DNA of 64,000 bases, taken from Cryptomeria japonica. Its lineage: Eukaryota > Streptophyta > Pinopsida > Cupressales > Cupressaceae. The notes under the pieces were generated by a model. It was not told the DNA's origin, ran no database searches, and was given only the letters and a program-made list of their open reading frames with translations. Below are positions 47,501 to 57,531 of the stretch, piece after piece. The stretch lies in contig NC_081408.1 of assembly GCF_030272615.1 (NCBI RefSeq), forward strand, positions 616,276,476 through 616,340,475. Direction: 5' to 3'. Every line of letters starts with the position of its first letter. Within the stretch, counting starts at the first letter, position 1. A program made the translations under genes and the position numbers.

Positions 47501-47763
47501 GGATTCAGGCAAGCTTCTTCCGAGATTTAGGGATGATTGACAAAGGCGATCTTTCAAAGATTGCAAACTTCCTCTCCATTGATGACAACTTCCTCACCCA
47601 AGCAGTGGAGCGGGAAGGCATCCTTGCCACATGCGCCGACGATGTGGACCTCATCGACTTCCAAATTGGCGGTTTGCCAAGTGTCACCATGGAGGAGGTC
47701 AAGCTCATTGTGTCCAGATACGTTGAATCTCTGAAAGAAGAAAGTGGCCACTCACCCCAGTGA
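44583..47763 (+). pseudogene. LTR-embedded ORF, copy 2 (unknown function, best preserved)
   Basis: The frame 44583-45160 starts MKFQVDKDAPPKSRM and contains SKWKNINDTNLGHINLREFK, VECAKHYNPISKDIVAPDGR and EAFRIPEYHN. A single-base shift near 45160 leads to one frame that holds 45145-45474, 45493-45756, 46141-46377, 46399-47025 and 47062-47763, broken only by stops (45474, 46377 and 47025 among them) and a damaged stretch at 45757-46140. The middle region has FFMSSYLFYSLARTYRYRGL and CYPQLHMEEKFHFKRVNDTF. The C-terminus is helical and charged (LKARLAHEKEKRKKVEEE; EIWKKESLREKHLQEENL), likely coiled coil. About 1,060 codons in all. No known enzymatic motif; a structural or host-factor-like role is a guess only. 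Confidence 0.72.
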
Positions 47764-47821
47764 AATTAGCAGCTACGCCATGTGTCACTCTTCCATTTGT
47801 TTGAACTGAGAGTATTTCGGG

Positions 47822-47910
47822 AAACCCTAATTAGGGTTTAGGACTTTCAATCTTGGCCCTTGATCACTGTTTGATCTCGGCCATTCATTTATTTTTGAGA
47901 AACTATATAA
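47822..47910 (+). promoter_or_regulatory. LTR promoter: double telo-box palindrome and TATA (copy 2)
   Basis: AAACCCTAATTAGGGTTT at 47822-47839 and TATATAA at 47904-47910 lie just after the ORF stop (47763). Downstream sequence to 48639 aligns with 40520-41320, for example CTCATACTTTTGGT, TACCGTGCAAAGTTAG, GAAGATTGCACC and AGGATTAGATTAGC, so this is the R/U5 side. Confidence 0.7.
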
Positions 47911-48644
47911 GGTTGCCTCCTCTCATTTGAAAAGGGTGAGGTTTTTGATGTACTGTTGCTTAAGGTCATTTCCAAATAATATATTGCATGTGCGCTGCTT
48001 TGTAATCTCTATTATTTGAATGATTTGCATGGTTTCAATTGCCTCAACACTTAGTTAGAATTAATCTAGATTTTCTTTCATTGTTGTTAATTTGAATGAA
48101 GGATTTGATAAGTGTCAATCAATGATGTATCTCCGCTCATACTTTTGGTAAATGGATGATTTCCATTCTACCGTGCAAAGTTAGTCTGAGCCCATCCCTT
48201 GTGCATCCCAACATCTCGATCATAAGCACAACCCATTGAAGATTGCACCGGCCTTGCATAGTTGTCCTTAGTGTGGCGAAGCATGGTTTGGTTTCTCAAG
48301 AGCACCCAGTTGATACCGTCTCCGAAATTCGTAGGATTAGATTAGCCTTCCTAAACCCTATCCCTTTTTCCCTTTCTTTTGAAAGTCTAAATCCCAAAAA
48401 ATTCCCCAAAAAAGAAGAGCCTAAAATTGCTAAATCCATCTAAGTCCAGCAGTTCAAGATACTTGTTAAACGTAAGTCCCCCTTGAAATTTCAGCATACA
48501 CTACCCAAGAAGCTATTCCACTAAAGTCGCTTGTTCGCACATATAGACCTTGGAATCAGTAGTGATTTTTCAGGAGAGGATAGAATACCTTCGAGTATCC
48601 TATTCTAATGTTTGGTAGATGATAAAACAGACACCAACATAAAA

Positions 48645-48661
48645 TGGTGCTAGAAGGAGGG
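48645..48661 (+). promoter_or_regulatory. Primer-binding-site-like motif
   Basis: TGGTGCTAGAAGGAGGG follows the LTR end (48639) after five bases. Versions reading TGGCGCTAGAAGGAGGG recur at 53243-53259 and 53355-53371 in the leader. TGG and position fit a primer site. I cannot match the rest to a plant tRNA from memory. Confidence 0.5.
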
Positions 48662-49523
48662 CTTGTTGACGTGTATTTTATACACAATCATACACAAAAT
48701 AAAATACCCAAAGGCATCTTATCCTCTCTTGAATAAAGTCGCTAACTGCTGAAGATTTCGCAAGAAGGATTAGTTAGGATGACTCCAATGTTCTTGTAAG
48801 TAGGGTCTCTACGTGTGGATAAGCACCAGTGGTCGTTGTGATTTGCTGTGTCCTCAAGGGGCCTTACGTTTGATGATTGAACTTCTGATCTGCTTTGCTG
48901 GAACACAGGCTCTTACTAGCTTAGATTTGAAAAAATGGAAAAAGGATGAGGGCGAAGAGAGGATCTAATCCTAATACTAAGAATGTAGGAGCAATGATTG
49001 ATCTTTGATGAAACTCTAACTAGGTCTTGTTTTGACATCGCAGGACCATCTCCACAAGGCTAGTGCGATCTTCGAAGGGAAGCTTTATGATGTTCAAATC
49101 ATCACTGCAGGCATAGACACCATCAGGTTGATGCATATCAATGAAGAAGCGACAATTGAAGTTACGCTTAAGCTGAATGATTCCAGTTGACTACACAAGG
49201 CAAGTCTGCAATCAACAAACTGCTAGTAGTATGGATATGCGAATTTCACCATCAATCAAGCATATTTCTTCCACTCATCTAATAACATGAAATCAAATAT
49301 GAGAAGTATAAAGACCATGCAAATTGTCGAATCGACCCATAAATTTCACCATTTCTTTAATGAAGTTACAAGTCTTTTACAACAACATCTTGGCAACAAT
49401 CTTTGCCTTCTCTCTCTACTCTAAACTAATTGCTATTCTATCAACTATATTCTAACTCTTCCAACTATTTACATACTATCTCTAACTTATTGCTAATTAG
49501 CCTTTACAAATGAAATGCCAGGG

Positions 49524-49613
49524 CTTATATAGTGCCCACAATACAATTCGATGGCTTAGATCAATTCGAGATCAATGGCCAAGATTTTACAATGAAAACC
49601 CTAATTAGGGTTT
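49524..49613 (-). promoter_or_regulatory. LTR promoter of the solo LTR: double telo-box palindrome and TATA
   Basis: AAACCCTAATTAGGGTTT at 49596-49613, and TATATAAG on the minus strand at 49531-49524, about 65 bp apart. This is the same arrangement as in LTR copies 1 and 2. Confidence 0.7.
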
Positions 49614-50924
49614 GTTACAACCATTACATAACATTTAATGCTTGACCAATGAAATAATTGCATTGCTTGGACACATGTCCTCTCTGGAAAATTCCACCAA
49701 TGAATAGCCGAGGTAGGTACATCGAAGTTTGTGCCACCTTCCATGAGTTAGGTACATTGAATCTTGGACATGCTGAGGTGGACCACACTGACTGGAGGAG
49801 TGATGACTGGGATGCCACCTCATCTGACACTTGGAGCTTGCTAGATATTCAATTTGATGTCGTTGAGAGGCTATCTTTAATCAACTCTTGTTCTAACTCT
49901 TTTTGTCCTTGATGTGCAGGATGATGATGTACCTCGCCTTGGAACGCTGGATTGGAAGAGGTCGCCCTTGATGACGTTAGTCCAAAGAAGGTCGTCCTTG
50001 CCGATGCTAAACTGGATGAGGTCGCCCCTGTCTTTGCTTGATCGTCCCGGTGGAGACCGCCCTTGATCTGGCTTGATTTTCCTTGATGAGATCTCCATTT
50101 GATGCCTACACAACATTTCAAAATTAGTAACATGATTTTTCAATGAATAACTAGATTAGATTAATTTTAGGAAACTTCATGATAAGTCTTGGAGTTATCA
50201 TTTCCTAAAAAAAAACGATTGAGCTTATTGAAATTCAAAATTTCAAAAATTCAAAATTTAAGGCTATGACGATCAAAATTCGAAATTAAAACAAGGGATC
50301 TTGCCATACCTTACTTGAGATCTTAACTCTAAAATGCAAAACAAAGGAATTCGCTTAGGTAAAAATCGAAATTTGGTGACTTCAACGTGATCTCTCTCAA
50401 GTTAGCAACTTTGCCACCTTTGGGGGAGGGTCTTCAACGTCTTGATGGCAAATTCGCTCCACTTCAAACTAAGTTCGCACTCCCCTTGAATGGAAATTTC
50501 GCACCTTTCCTCAATGAAATTCGCACTTCCTCCTTGTCTTCTCCAAATCGCATGCAAAGGAAGTTTGAATGATGATTTGAAAATGAAATAACTCACCCCT
50601 CCTTTATAGGCGCTCACCCTCTCATTTACCTCTAGGCCGACTTTGTAAAAATAAGGCAATTAAAACAAATAAAAATAAAAATCAAGGCCGACTTTTATAA
50701 AATATAATCCAAGCGCACCAATTTTATTAATTTAAAACGCCTTCGTGATTAATTTTTTTTGAAAAGGCAAAATTAATTAATAAATGTTTCATGCGCTATT
50801 TTTAAATGCTAATTTTAATTGAATATTTCAAACTTTATCGATTTTAGCATTTAATATAATTTGAAAATGATGTTGGCGCCAAACATGGAAGATGTAAGGG
50901 GTACAAACCACATCGCTCTGGTCC

Positions 50925-52670
50925 CTGGGAGAGGGACAGGAGCGAACTATCCTTCTAGTCTTGATTCTTTTGCTTTTTACGTTCAAAACCTCCATCTTCA
51001 CGTTGAAACTGGCATTTTCGACAAGGATCTTGAGCTTGATTGACTTAATTTTGTAAATGAATGCCTCTTGTGACCATCATCGCCCTGGTCCCTTGGTGAG
51101 GGACAGGAGTGATCTTGGTGTTTTCTCCTTGATCTTAGCTTCTATGATCACCAAATTTCATCATGAGGAAGAAACAACGTTATCCTTTCGTTCCATGCTT
51201 GTTCTACTTGTCGTTAACAAGGCACTTTGATGCTTAAATGGTTTTCGCCCTGGTCCCTTGGTGAGGGACAGGAGCGATCTTTATGCTCTAGCCAACATTT
51301 GCTATCTTTCAACCTTTGCTTCTTGTTCATTGCCTTCCAAATGATATCTTCGACCTTGTGTAACCTAGCTTTGTCATGATTTTGAAGGAAAACGAGTGAT
51401 TTAATGAAAATCGCCCTGGTCCTTGCCTGAAGGACAGGAGCGATTTTGTCTCCTTGGTTGAATTTGATCATCTTTTGACGTTTGATTTTCTCGCATATCA
51501 TCTTCTTAAGATACCTTTGATACTTTGTAACCTCGCACAACCTTGACTTAGTGTGATTTTTGGATGAACTGGCCAATATGGTAAATATCGCCCTGGTCCC
51601 TGACTGAGGGACAGGAGCGAATTTGGGCATCTTGGGCTCAACCTTGTTTGTATCAACTTGCAATCGCTTTCACCATGTAGAATGAGGTCCTTTGATCCCT
51701 CTTGGACACTTGAAACTTGATAAACCTTCAAAACCCAAGCCTTCATAGAAATTTCGCTCTGGTCCCTGACTGAGGGACAGGAGCGAATTTGGGCATTTGG
51801 TGCAAATTGTTCAACTTTGGCGGTCTTTGTAACTTTGTTCTTCGTCGAGACACCTCCAAATGTCCTTGCCACCTTACTTCTTGACTTGGAGTGATCTTAA
51901 ACTTTGAAGAAAGGCAAATTAACTAACATTTCGCCCTGGTCCCTGACTGAGGGACAAGAGCGAATTTGTAATTGTAGGCTCCATCACACTTTGCTAACTT
52001 CAAAATTTATCTTCAACGGTCTTGTTGTGCACCCTTTCATCCATCCTTGGCCTGGAGTTTGTTCTAACTTGGTGAGAAATTGGCCTAAGGGAGAAATCAC
52101 TCTGGTCCCTGACTGAGGGACAGGAGCGCCTAGGCAAATATGGGGTTCATCAAGCATCTTGCAATCTCCAATTTGTCTTCAATAGGTTCATTACACTTGC
52201 CTTGTTTGACTCAAACTCAAAACTTGCTTGCCTTTTGTCCAAATTTTACCCTATGAAGAAGTTCGCTCTGGTCCCTGGGAGAGGGACGGGAGCTACCACT
52301 GAATTTCGCCCTGGTCCCTGACTGAGGGACAGGAGCGAATTAGCTTCTAGGTCCAATTTTCTTCACGAAGGCACTTCCTAATTATATTCAATTGATGAAA
52401 CATATCCCCTTTGATCTCCTCAAATCGTCAAATTGTTCAAAGCCAGCAAGGACAAGGCAATGCTTGATTTTGAGCTCCGGTCCTTCACCAAGGGACAGGA
52501 GCGATTTTTGCTCCTGGCACATTTCCGTGTTTGTAAAATTCTTCAAATTATATTCAACGGAAAGAACATGCGTCCCTTTATCATTTCCAATCCGAAATTC
52601 ATCTTGATCCTGCAGAGACAGTAAAATTTTGAGAAACAAGCTCCGGTCCTTCACTGAGGGACAGGAGCGA
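50925..52670 (-). repeat. About 12 quasi-palindromic repeats spaced about 170 bp
   Basis: A core such as CCCTGGTCCCTGACTGAGGG followed by ACAGGAGCGA recurs near 50927, 51085, 51247, 51413, 51590, 51763, 51928, 52103, 52263, 52305, 52482 and 52645. Each core is an imperfect inverted repeat (CGCCCTGGTCCCT against AGGGACAGGAGCG). The DNA between cores is more variable. The same cores occur in the truncated LTR at 60740-60830. Their U3 position suggests a regulatory or chromatin role. Confidence 0.85.
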
Positions 52671-53134
52671 TTTTGCTTCCACAGGCCAAAATATCAAGAT
52701 TTTGGGATTTTAATCACTTCACAAGGTGAAAACAAGTCATTTCCAATGCCCGGGATCAATTATCAAAATTTTCAAAATTTGGCCAAAATTACTCAATCGG
52801 ACAAAAATCAAAAAATCTCATCATTCACACTTAGACAAATTTGGACTTTGCATTCAAAATTCCAATTGAAACTAGACCAACTCACTTAGCCTCTGGCGAA
52901 TTTACTTTATTCCAAATTGCATCCTACGAGAGGAAGCTCAAAAAAGCTCTCAAGATTGACTGGACTCTGGCTTGAAAACAGAGAAACAAAAACCCTAAGG
53001 CTTGACCCTAGTCCAGACAACCGGCATACTAAACCAAAATCCTAAAAAGCAGAGAGAAAGGCGAGCACAAACGAGCAAAAAGAGGGGGTCCCCATTTGTA
53101 ATGGGGCGATGTGTGAAAACGTCACAACAGGGCT

Positions 53135-53519
53135 TTACCAACATAACAACTTTCTAAACAGTTGGACTTGAGATCATACCAATTTATACTTATGAGCAAT
53201 TACCCAGAGCTTTTTAACCCTCCTCTCAAGCGCAACATAAAATGGCGCTAGAAGGAGGGCAGAACAATTGACATCTAGTTTCTATCAATTTATGCTTGAG
53301 GGAGTAAATTTAAGGACTTTTTTTTTTAACCCTCCTAGCAAGCGCAACATAAAATGGCGCTAGAAGGAGGGCTTGATCATCGTCAAGTTTGGACCAGCTA
53401 AAGTAACCTATTTTGGATAGTAGATATGAGGCAGCATGGTATTGCCGCATGAATTCCCATTCAATTTGCCTCTTGAACAACCTGAACAAGGACTAAATCA
53501 GTCCTACACTACAGATTAA
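53135..53519 (+). other. Leader of the giant Gypsy element with repeated primer-site motif
   Basis: Two copies of a segment that ends CAAGCGCAACATAAAATGGC then GCTAGAAGGAGGGC lie at about 53215-53260 and 53325-53372. Each is preceded by TTTTTTAACCCTCCT, partly complementary to the GGAGGG end. A third version follows the LTR end at 48639. The tandem structure lies between the primer site and gag. Confidence 0.6.
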
Positions 53520-53994
53520 TTGCAAGCACTTGCTTGGAAATCAAAAGTAAATTACTCTCAGTTCAGGCAAGTAAGTCACGTTATTGCCAAAGAAGAAGAA
53601 AAGGGTAGACGAATAGAAACTACGATCAAAGACATTCTAGAGAGACAAAAGATTTCTACCCTTCACAAGCAAGTTTTGAAAGAAATCCTACAATTTTCTT
53701 TCCAGTCCACTAACATGGTAAGAGCTGGGTCTGCCCATCAATCCTCCTGAACCAGGAAGAGACCTCGAACCAGTGATACAACCAGATTTGAGCTTCAACG
53801 ACGAACAAGAAGACGTCATCATTGAGTTAGATAGGTTAGCCTGGTCTGTGAAAAGAAATTATCCTGACTGGTGTCGAATGTGCTTCATCCTAGAAGAAGA
53901 GATTGCTAACCGCATCAACGCACAAAATCAGAGAGAACAAGAGGAAGTTAATCCAGCCCCTGAACCTGCTCCTGCACTGCCTCAACAAGAATAA
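53520..53994 (+). pseudogene. gag: Gag N-terminal region of the giant Gypsy element
   Basis: Two frames, 53520-53750 (KSKVNYSQFRQVSHVIAKEE) and 53773-53994 (ELDRLAWSVKRNYPDWCRMC), look like related helical segments: both have a W-S-V/K-N-Y-x3-R-x3-V/I-x-E-E pattern. A frame change separates them from each other and a stop from the main gag at 54087. The assignment to gag is from position. Confidence 0.5.
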
Positions 53995-54086
53995 ATGCTA
54001 TGCTGGATCGCATAAGTTCTTTCTCCCCAGATCATCTTCAGAGGATCCTCAGATGAGCACAAGGTTCATCCAAAGAATTCGTAGAC

Positions 54087-56081
54087 TTGGAACGACCCAC
54101 CAGATCTAGACAAAAAAGAGAAGTTTCACCAGAGAAAGGAGAGAATCAAGCAGAAGAAGATAGACCAGAGGTGGAAGACATTTCCAATTTATTCCAAACC
54201 CCCTCCCCTCAAGTCCCAAGTACTTCACCTTCAATCTCCTTTACACCAATTGTCCAACAAGTTCAGCCGGTGATTTCCCCAGCAAACATCCCAATCGCGT
54301 GGCATCCGGCCAATGCATCCCCTATGGTCTTCACAACCTATAATGCAATGCCAAAGAGCCCTGAGCACTTTTGTTCTAGGTTTCATAGTTGTGACCTAAG
54401 TCGCTCAATTGATGAACATATCAAGATTTTCGAAGATCTCCTGCATGATAGAGATATCCAGCATGAAGACGTGGCTTGTAGGTTGTTTCCTTACACCTTT
54501 GATGAAGAAGCCTCTCACTGGTATATCCACCTGCCAGCTGACTCGATTCATAATTGGCAAGAGATGAAAAATATCTTCTTAGAAAAATTCAGATCGCCAA
54601 TCTCTCCATCTGAATTATATCGACAGTTTGTGGAAATAAGAAGACAAGAACATGAACCTATTAGCACTTTCAATAATAGGTTTCACAAAGCATATACAAG
54701 ACTAAGAGATCCCTACAATCTGAATAATGTTGTTGCATTGCCTGTTTACTAGGCAACATTGGACCGCCTCACTTCCATGTTTGTAAAAACAAAAGGGACC
54801 CCACCAACCAATTTGAAAGAAGCTTATGCTTCAGCTATTTCAGTCATCAATGATCTGGAAGTAGGTGTCACTACAGGACCCTTGAACTATCTAGGAAAAT
54901 CCGCTGCACAAGGACAGGTCCAAAATATCAATAGAGCATTGTCTCAGAATACTCCGGTGATGAACCGAATTCCTATAACTAGTAATCAGTTGGTTCTTCA
55001 CCCTGGAAATCCTGTCTCGGAAGTACCTCCGCCACAGCCGGTATATCTCCAAAACGCAACAACTTTAAGTCGGACCTCAAAGGAGAAAGAAGAAATGAGG
55101 GAATTAATCAATCAAGTAAAGAAACTGTCGGCAAAGGTAAATTATTTGAAAGGACAGAACAACCAAATGCAGAGAAATTATCAAGGAAATCATCCAGGAC
55201 AAGGTTCTTCCGGATATACAAGAGATGGTCAAAATTTCAAAAGAGACAATCAGAACTACCAAGGGAATAATCAGAATTTCCGAAACAATAATCAGGTTCC
55301 CCAGAAGAGAACATGGAATACTGGGCCCAACAATGGTACTGTACCATCCCCTTTGGATAGCCAACCTGTTGTAGATAGTCGTCCCGCAGACAAAGTATTC
55401 CTAGCAGAAGCTGCACTATCAGGATGGTGTAGGTTTCACAGTACTGATCAGCATTCCGAGTTACAATGCCATGAATTCCAGGTAGCAGCAGACATTTTCC
55501 AAAGCGAGAGAAGGAATTCAGGAGTAGAAGAAGTTCCACCAACTGGGTATGAGATTGTTCTTGTAACAAGATATGATCAAGCTTTGGTCATAGAAAATGT
55601 CAGGTCCCCATTCCAGAACGGCCCATCATACCAGCCTAGGCAAAGATTCCCACCTGCATCTGCTAATAGCCCCGTGGAATTGCCACAAGGTCAAGCTCAG
55701 CCTGAAGTCCAATTAGTATCAAACCAACCAACCACAATCAATGGCTATAACTTCCCCCCATTATATGATAGTGTTTTGGTTGAAGGCACTAGGGAAGTAC
55801 AAGCATTCCAACAAACGTCCGGAAATCAACCCCGCGTATACCAAAGGAATACTCGATACAATGAGCCTTTAACCACATCTATTCCTCCCAACAACTTTCA
55901 GACCCCACCAAATCCCAATGCTACCAATGCACCAACACCTCCTAGGGATTCTCCTAAATATCACCAACAAAATGACCAACCCAGTGGATCAAAACCTGTC
56001 AGTCCCCATCAAGTTGACCAAAGGCGACTAACGGTTCCCCAGCTAGGGCCCCGTCCACACCCAGACAAAAGACAGTCCTAA
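54087..56081 (+). pseudogene. gag: Gag of the giant Gypsy element
   Basis: A single frame with one in-frame stop (54750). After an acidic, Pro/Ser-rich start comes the retrotransposon gag core at about 54360-54720: HFCSRFHSCDLSRSIDEHIK, CRLFPYTFDEEASHWYIHLP, NIFLEKFRSPISPSELYRQF and ISTFNNRFHKAYTRL. A Gln/Asn-rich linker (55150-55340) is followed by WCRFHSTDQHSELQCHEF (about 55425-55480), the CX2HX4HX4C version of the gag zinc knuckle seen in plant Gypsy elements. The Pro/Asn-rich tail ends at 56081. It would build the particle and bind RNA. Confidence 0.85.
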
Positions 56082-56109
56082 GGAGGAACTAAAGAGGCTA
56101 AGTTCATTT

Positions 56110-57531
56110 GTGTTAGAAGAATTCAAAAGGATAAAAGTCAATGTGCCATTGATTGAATTAATGAAAATCCACGAAATTAGAGAAACAATCTTTGGTAGTA
56201 TTGATGAAGTTGTGGAACCAAGAATCCCTCAACCAAATGCAGTAAACATAGGAACGGTTAATGTTCCTGCTAATACCAATGTTGTATCGTTCGATGTCCC
56301 ACAACAATCTCCAAATTTCGTAGGCATGATGCAAAGGTTAGTTGAAAACCAAGAAAGCATCACACCAGAAGAAGTCCTCATGGACACAAACATATTCCAG
56401 GAAGAAATTCTGGCAAAAGAATTATCACAGGGTTCACACAGTAGAGTTTCTACCTTCAAAGATAAAGAAGAGGAACCAGGAAAGAACCATGTAGTTTTCT
56501 ACCAAGGAAAAGATGAACCTGCTCCATTCCTGTTGTCGGTAAGAATATTTGGGAAAATGTTACATAATTGCCTAGTAGACTTCGGGGCCTCCAACAATGT
56601 AATGCCACTGGCCGTCTGTCAAAAATTAGGACTTGTTCCGGCAAGGACTAATAAGAAAGTCACACAGCTAGATAAGACTGAGGTACGTGTGATGGGAGAG
56701 CTCAACAATATTCACATGCAATTGGCAGTAGATCCGAGAGTGCAAAGTTGCATTGATATCTCGGTCGTTGACATTCTAGATGGATATGTCATGTTGCTGA
56801 GTAGGGATTGGTCAAGAAGACTGAATGGATACATTTCCACTGACTTCTCCCACATGTGGTTGCCATGGAAAGGGGTTCCAAATCAAATCAAAATTGATAG
56901 TACCCCAAGGCTCAGACTAATGATTACAAAATATGGAGAAAATAACGAGATACTGTTCCTTGAAACAGACCTAGGGTCCTATACACCTAGGGCGAATGAA
57001 ATTCTGACACTACAAGCCTCCTCCATAGGGGAAGCCAATGGAAACAGAGCCGACTTCATAGTGATTGACGATCCAGATAAAGAGAAAAGATTGTTCGAGA
57101 GTTTCAAAGAATTCATATGGACGAACGTGTGTCAAAGAGCTGAGATGAGGGGTAAGATTCATGAGCTATTGCTGACCAATTGGTGTCGGGTTCACGACAC
57201 ATCTCATTCAGAATTCACTTGTAAAGAATGTCACAAAGCAATCACAGAGGTTCGTCGAATGCTACAACAATTTGCAGATCCCGGAAGTGACACTGAGAGT
57301 AGACAAGTCCATCAGGGATTCTCCGAGCCTCAGCGGAATATAGAGGTAAATATGGAAGAAGATCAACTGCAAGATCGTCAGAGACGCACCTTTGAAATAC
57401 AAGCTTCACCATCCTATCGTATAGTCGAACAAGAGGTTGAAGGTGAGATTAGCCAAATATTAGAAGAATTTAACGGAAATACCATGGAAACCCAAACTCT
57501 ACCACCCCCACAGGAGGAAATGGAAGAGTAA
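56110..57531 (+). CDS. Protease region of the giant Gypsy element
   Basis: Open for 473 codons, in a different frame from gag, so a frame change or shift would link them. The aspartic protease core is at about 56520-56830: APFLLSVRIFGKMLHNCLVD, then FGASNNVMP with the catalytic Asp at about 56578 (DFGA in place of the usual DSGA/DTGA), and YVMLLSRDW near 56790, where family members have GxxxILGRDW. A second zinc-type motif, WCRVHDTSHSEFTCKEC, lies at about 57183. A TAA at 57529-57531 interrupts the frame; the same frame continues directly into the RNase H. Confidence 0.78.
   Translation: MLEEFKRIKVNVPLIELMKIHEIRETIFGSIDEVVEPRIPQPNAVNIGTVNVPANTNVVSFDVPQQSPNFVGMMQRLVENQESITPEEVLMDTNIFQEEILAKELSQGSHSRVSTFKDKEEEPGKNHVVFYQGKDEPAPFLLSVRIFGKMLHNCLVDFGASNNVMPLAVCQKLGLVPARTNKKVTQLDKTEVRVMGELNNIHMQLAVDPRVQSCIDISVVDILDGYVMLLSRDWSRRLNGYISTDFSHMWLPWKGVPNQIKIDSTPRLRLMITKYGENNEILFLETDLGSYTPRANEILTLQASSIGEANGNRADFIVIDDPDKEKRLFESFKEFIWTNVCQRAEMRGKIHELLLTNWCRVHDTSHSEFTCKECHKAITEVRRMLQQFADPGSDTESRQVHQGFSEPQRNIEVNMEEDQLQDRQRRTFEIQASPSYRIVEQEVEGEISQILEEFNGNTMETQTLPPPQEEMEE

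Larger units (their letters stand above)
41841..48639 (+). mobile_element. Giant Gypsy 5' LTR containing an ORF (copy 2)
   Basis: It starts TGCTGTGACCTTTTTCACAC with a CCCCATTGCAAATGGGG terminal hairpin, ends GACACCAACA, and is followed five bases later by a primer-site-like motif. Length is 6799 bp. Order inside: 116-bp repeats, 44-bp repeats, a TATA motif, 50-bp repeats, a 36-bp palindrome, the ORF (44583-47763), the telo-box palindrome and TATA (47822-47910), and R/U5. The boundaries are supported by the sister solo LTR 48664-53129, which has the same termini and a matching GGGCT duplication. It is the 5' LTR of the gag-pol at 54087-59087 once that solo LTR is set aside. Confidence 0.7.
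48659..53134 (-). mobile_element. Solo LTR of the giant Gypsy family with target duplication GGGCT
   Basis: The LTR is 48664-53129 (4466 bp). On the minus strand it starts TGTTGTGACGTTTTCACAC and ends CACGTCAACA. GGGCT flanks both sides (48659-48663, 53130-53134). From its 5' end it holds the terminal hairpin, an array of quasi-palindromic repeats (about 52670-50925), then the telo-box palindrome and TATA (49613-49524) and U5. Unlike copies 1 and 2 it has no embedded ORF. Setting it aside reconnects 48658 with the leader that begins at 53130, so it inserted into the internal leader of a member of its own family. Confidence 0.88.

Noticed and set aside
41841-48639. Reading the ORF unit as a complete small element with its own short LTRs
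   Set aside because: 41841-44580 and 47770-48639 are not alike, so they are not an LTR pair. The sister solo LTR shows that both ends belong to one LTR.
40469-49613. Interstitial telomere repeats (AAACCCT)
   Set aside because: Each site has only one facing pair, not a tandem array, and lies at a fixed place in LTR promoters.
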